This document shows, piece by piece, positions 32,104 to 32,410 of a DNA stretch of 32,410 bases. Numbering within the stretch: the stretch's first letter is position 1; every line of letters begins with the position of its first letter. The translations under genes were made by a program, and so were the position numbers. The stretch comes from Parasitella parasitica. Lineage: Eukaryota; Mucoromycota; Mucoromycetes; Mucorales; Mucoraceae. The DNA lies in assembly GCA_025201805.1 (NCBI GenBank), contig MU619265.1, positions 33,233 to 65,642 of the forward strand, written 5' to 3'. The notes beneath the pieces were generated by a model. The model made no database searches. It saw only the letters and a program-made list of their open reading frames with translations, and had not been told where the DNA came from.

Positions 32104-32179
32104 GGGACACGATTACAAAAATGGGTCACCAATACGAAAATGGGACAACAAGATGAAAATGGGACAAGAGTACGAACAT
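32104..32179. repeat. Four tandem 19-nt repeats
   Basis: Units start at 32104, 32123, 32142 and 32161, each 19 nt, of form GGG(A/T)CA-N8-(C/A)AAAAT or close to it (plus strand). The shared core is a GGGACAA-like head and a GAAAAT-like tail. A weaker half-unit may precede at about 32063. The array lies 64 bp downstream (minus-strand sense) of the Fanzor-like stop codon. Confidence 0.8.
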
Positions 32180-32242
32180 GGAGATAATGTTAGTATCTTT
32201 CAGAAGAGTCAGAATTGTTACAGCTTCTTACCTGCAATATCT

Positions 32243-32410
32243 TTAAGTTGCTGACTCATCGGAGTGAGCAGCAACAACCACATTGGAGGTGGCGGTAGGT
32301 CTTTTGAAGACCTGGGGGCGGCCATTTCCACACCAAATTGATGTGGCAATGGTGAGCATGTTCTTCGAGGCCATGGCATCGCGATTCCAGTAAATATTGC
32401 AAGTTTTACA
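32243..32410 (-). CDS. Fanzor/TnpB-like RNA-guided nuclease, C-terminal end (cut by window)
   Basis: The minus strand is open from the window edge to TAA at 32245-32243, 55 residues. The visible start is C-K-T-C, a zinc-ribbon half, followed by YWNRDAMASKNM, where the Asp and the DxxAxxN pattern match the RuvC-III motif that ends TnpB, OrfB and Fanzor proteins. GRPQVFKRP and a loose tail follow. In TnpB/Fanzor the order zinc-ribbon CxxC then RuvC-III is diagnostic, and Mucoromycota are known hosts of Fanzor. The RuvC-I and RuvC-II motifs, the first CxxC and the guide-RNA-binding parts lie outside the window, so intactness cannot be judged. A GTAAGA donor-like site lies 12 nt past the stop (about 32232). 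Alternative: another zinc-ribbon transposon protein. Confidence 0.65.
   Translation of the reverse strand, partial: CKTCNIYWNRDAMASKNMLTIATSIWCGNGRPQVFKRPTATSNVVVAAHSDESAT

Noticed and set aside
1-32410. CRISPR arrays, tRNA/rRNA genes, bacterial operons
   Set aside because: No spaced palindromic direct repeats, cloverleaf or rRNA-like sequence were seen; the only regular short repeat (32104-32179) has no spacers.

Overview
The window looks like nuclear DNA from a Mucorales-type fungus (Mucoromycota). It is AT-rich, and its genes are split by short GT-AG introns of about 47-91 nt, several with a CTAAY branch site. It carries compactly packed housekeeping genes, long A/T and G/C homopolymers, and decayed DNA transposons of types I recall from Mucorales. 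The genus is inferred from general look, not from a search. All exon joins below were worked out by hand from splice signals and reading frame. There are no tRNA genes, CRISPR arrays or bacterial-type operons.

Left end (1-4239): the 3' part of a very large Ser/Thr-rich, repeat-built surface-type protein, cut by the window edge. 4240-5829 is gene-poor with a doubtful coding relic. 5830-7193 is an Rsm1/NIPA (ZC3HC1)-type zinc-finger protein. 7325-10487 is a transposon graveyard: two inverted, internally deleted copies of a Tc1/mariner-like (DDE_3) transposase flank a broken second element whose ORF carries three stops and a frameshift. 10618-13002 encodes the structure-specific nuclease FAN1 (six exons), then RPS5 on the minus strand (13381-14146).

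Middle: 14147-17585 is 3.4 kb with no convincing gene. An intronless glutathione S-transferase (17586-18368) has a clear TATA box. A 10-N assembly gap follows. Then come the GPI-transamidase subunit GAA1 (18753-21060, eight exons), a convergent SAM methyltransferase (21092-22682, minus), a doubtful small spliced gene, and the tRNA-dihydrouridine synthase DUS1 (23464-24837, minus).

Right: a SART3/Prp24-type HAT-repeat protein (25038-27602) that keeps the C-terminal LSm-binding motif but has no RRM domains; a RAB3GAP2 N-terminal-type protein (27723-29900) interrupted by a run of 51 A; a frameshifted Old-Yellow-Enzyme C-terminal relic; an isochorismatase-like hydrolase (31060-31620, minus). At the extreme right edge, on the minus strand, is the C-terminal end of a Fanzor/TnpB-like RNA-guided nuclease (zinc-ribbon CxxC followed by a RuvC-III DxxAxxN motif). 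An array of four 19-nt repeats lies just downstream of its stop codon. This edge is the best candidate for an unusual system, but most of it lies outside the window.

The neighbours do not form a pathway. They are independent housekeeping genes: DNA repair, translation, GPI anchoring, tRNA modification, U4/U6 snRNP recycling and Rab regulation.
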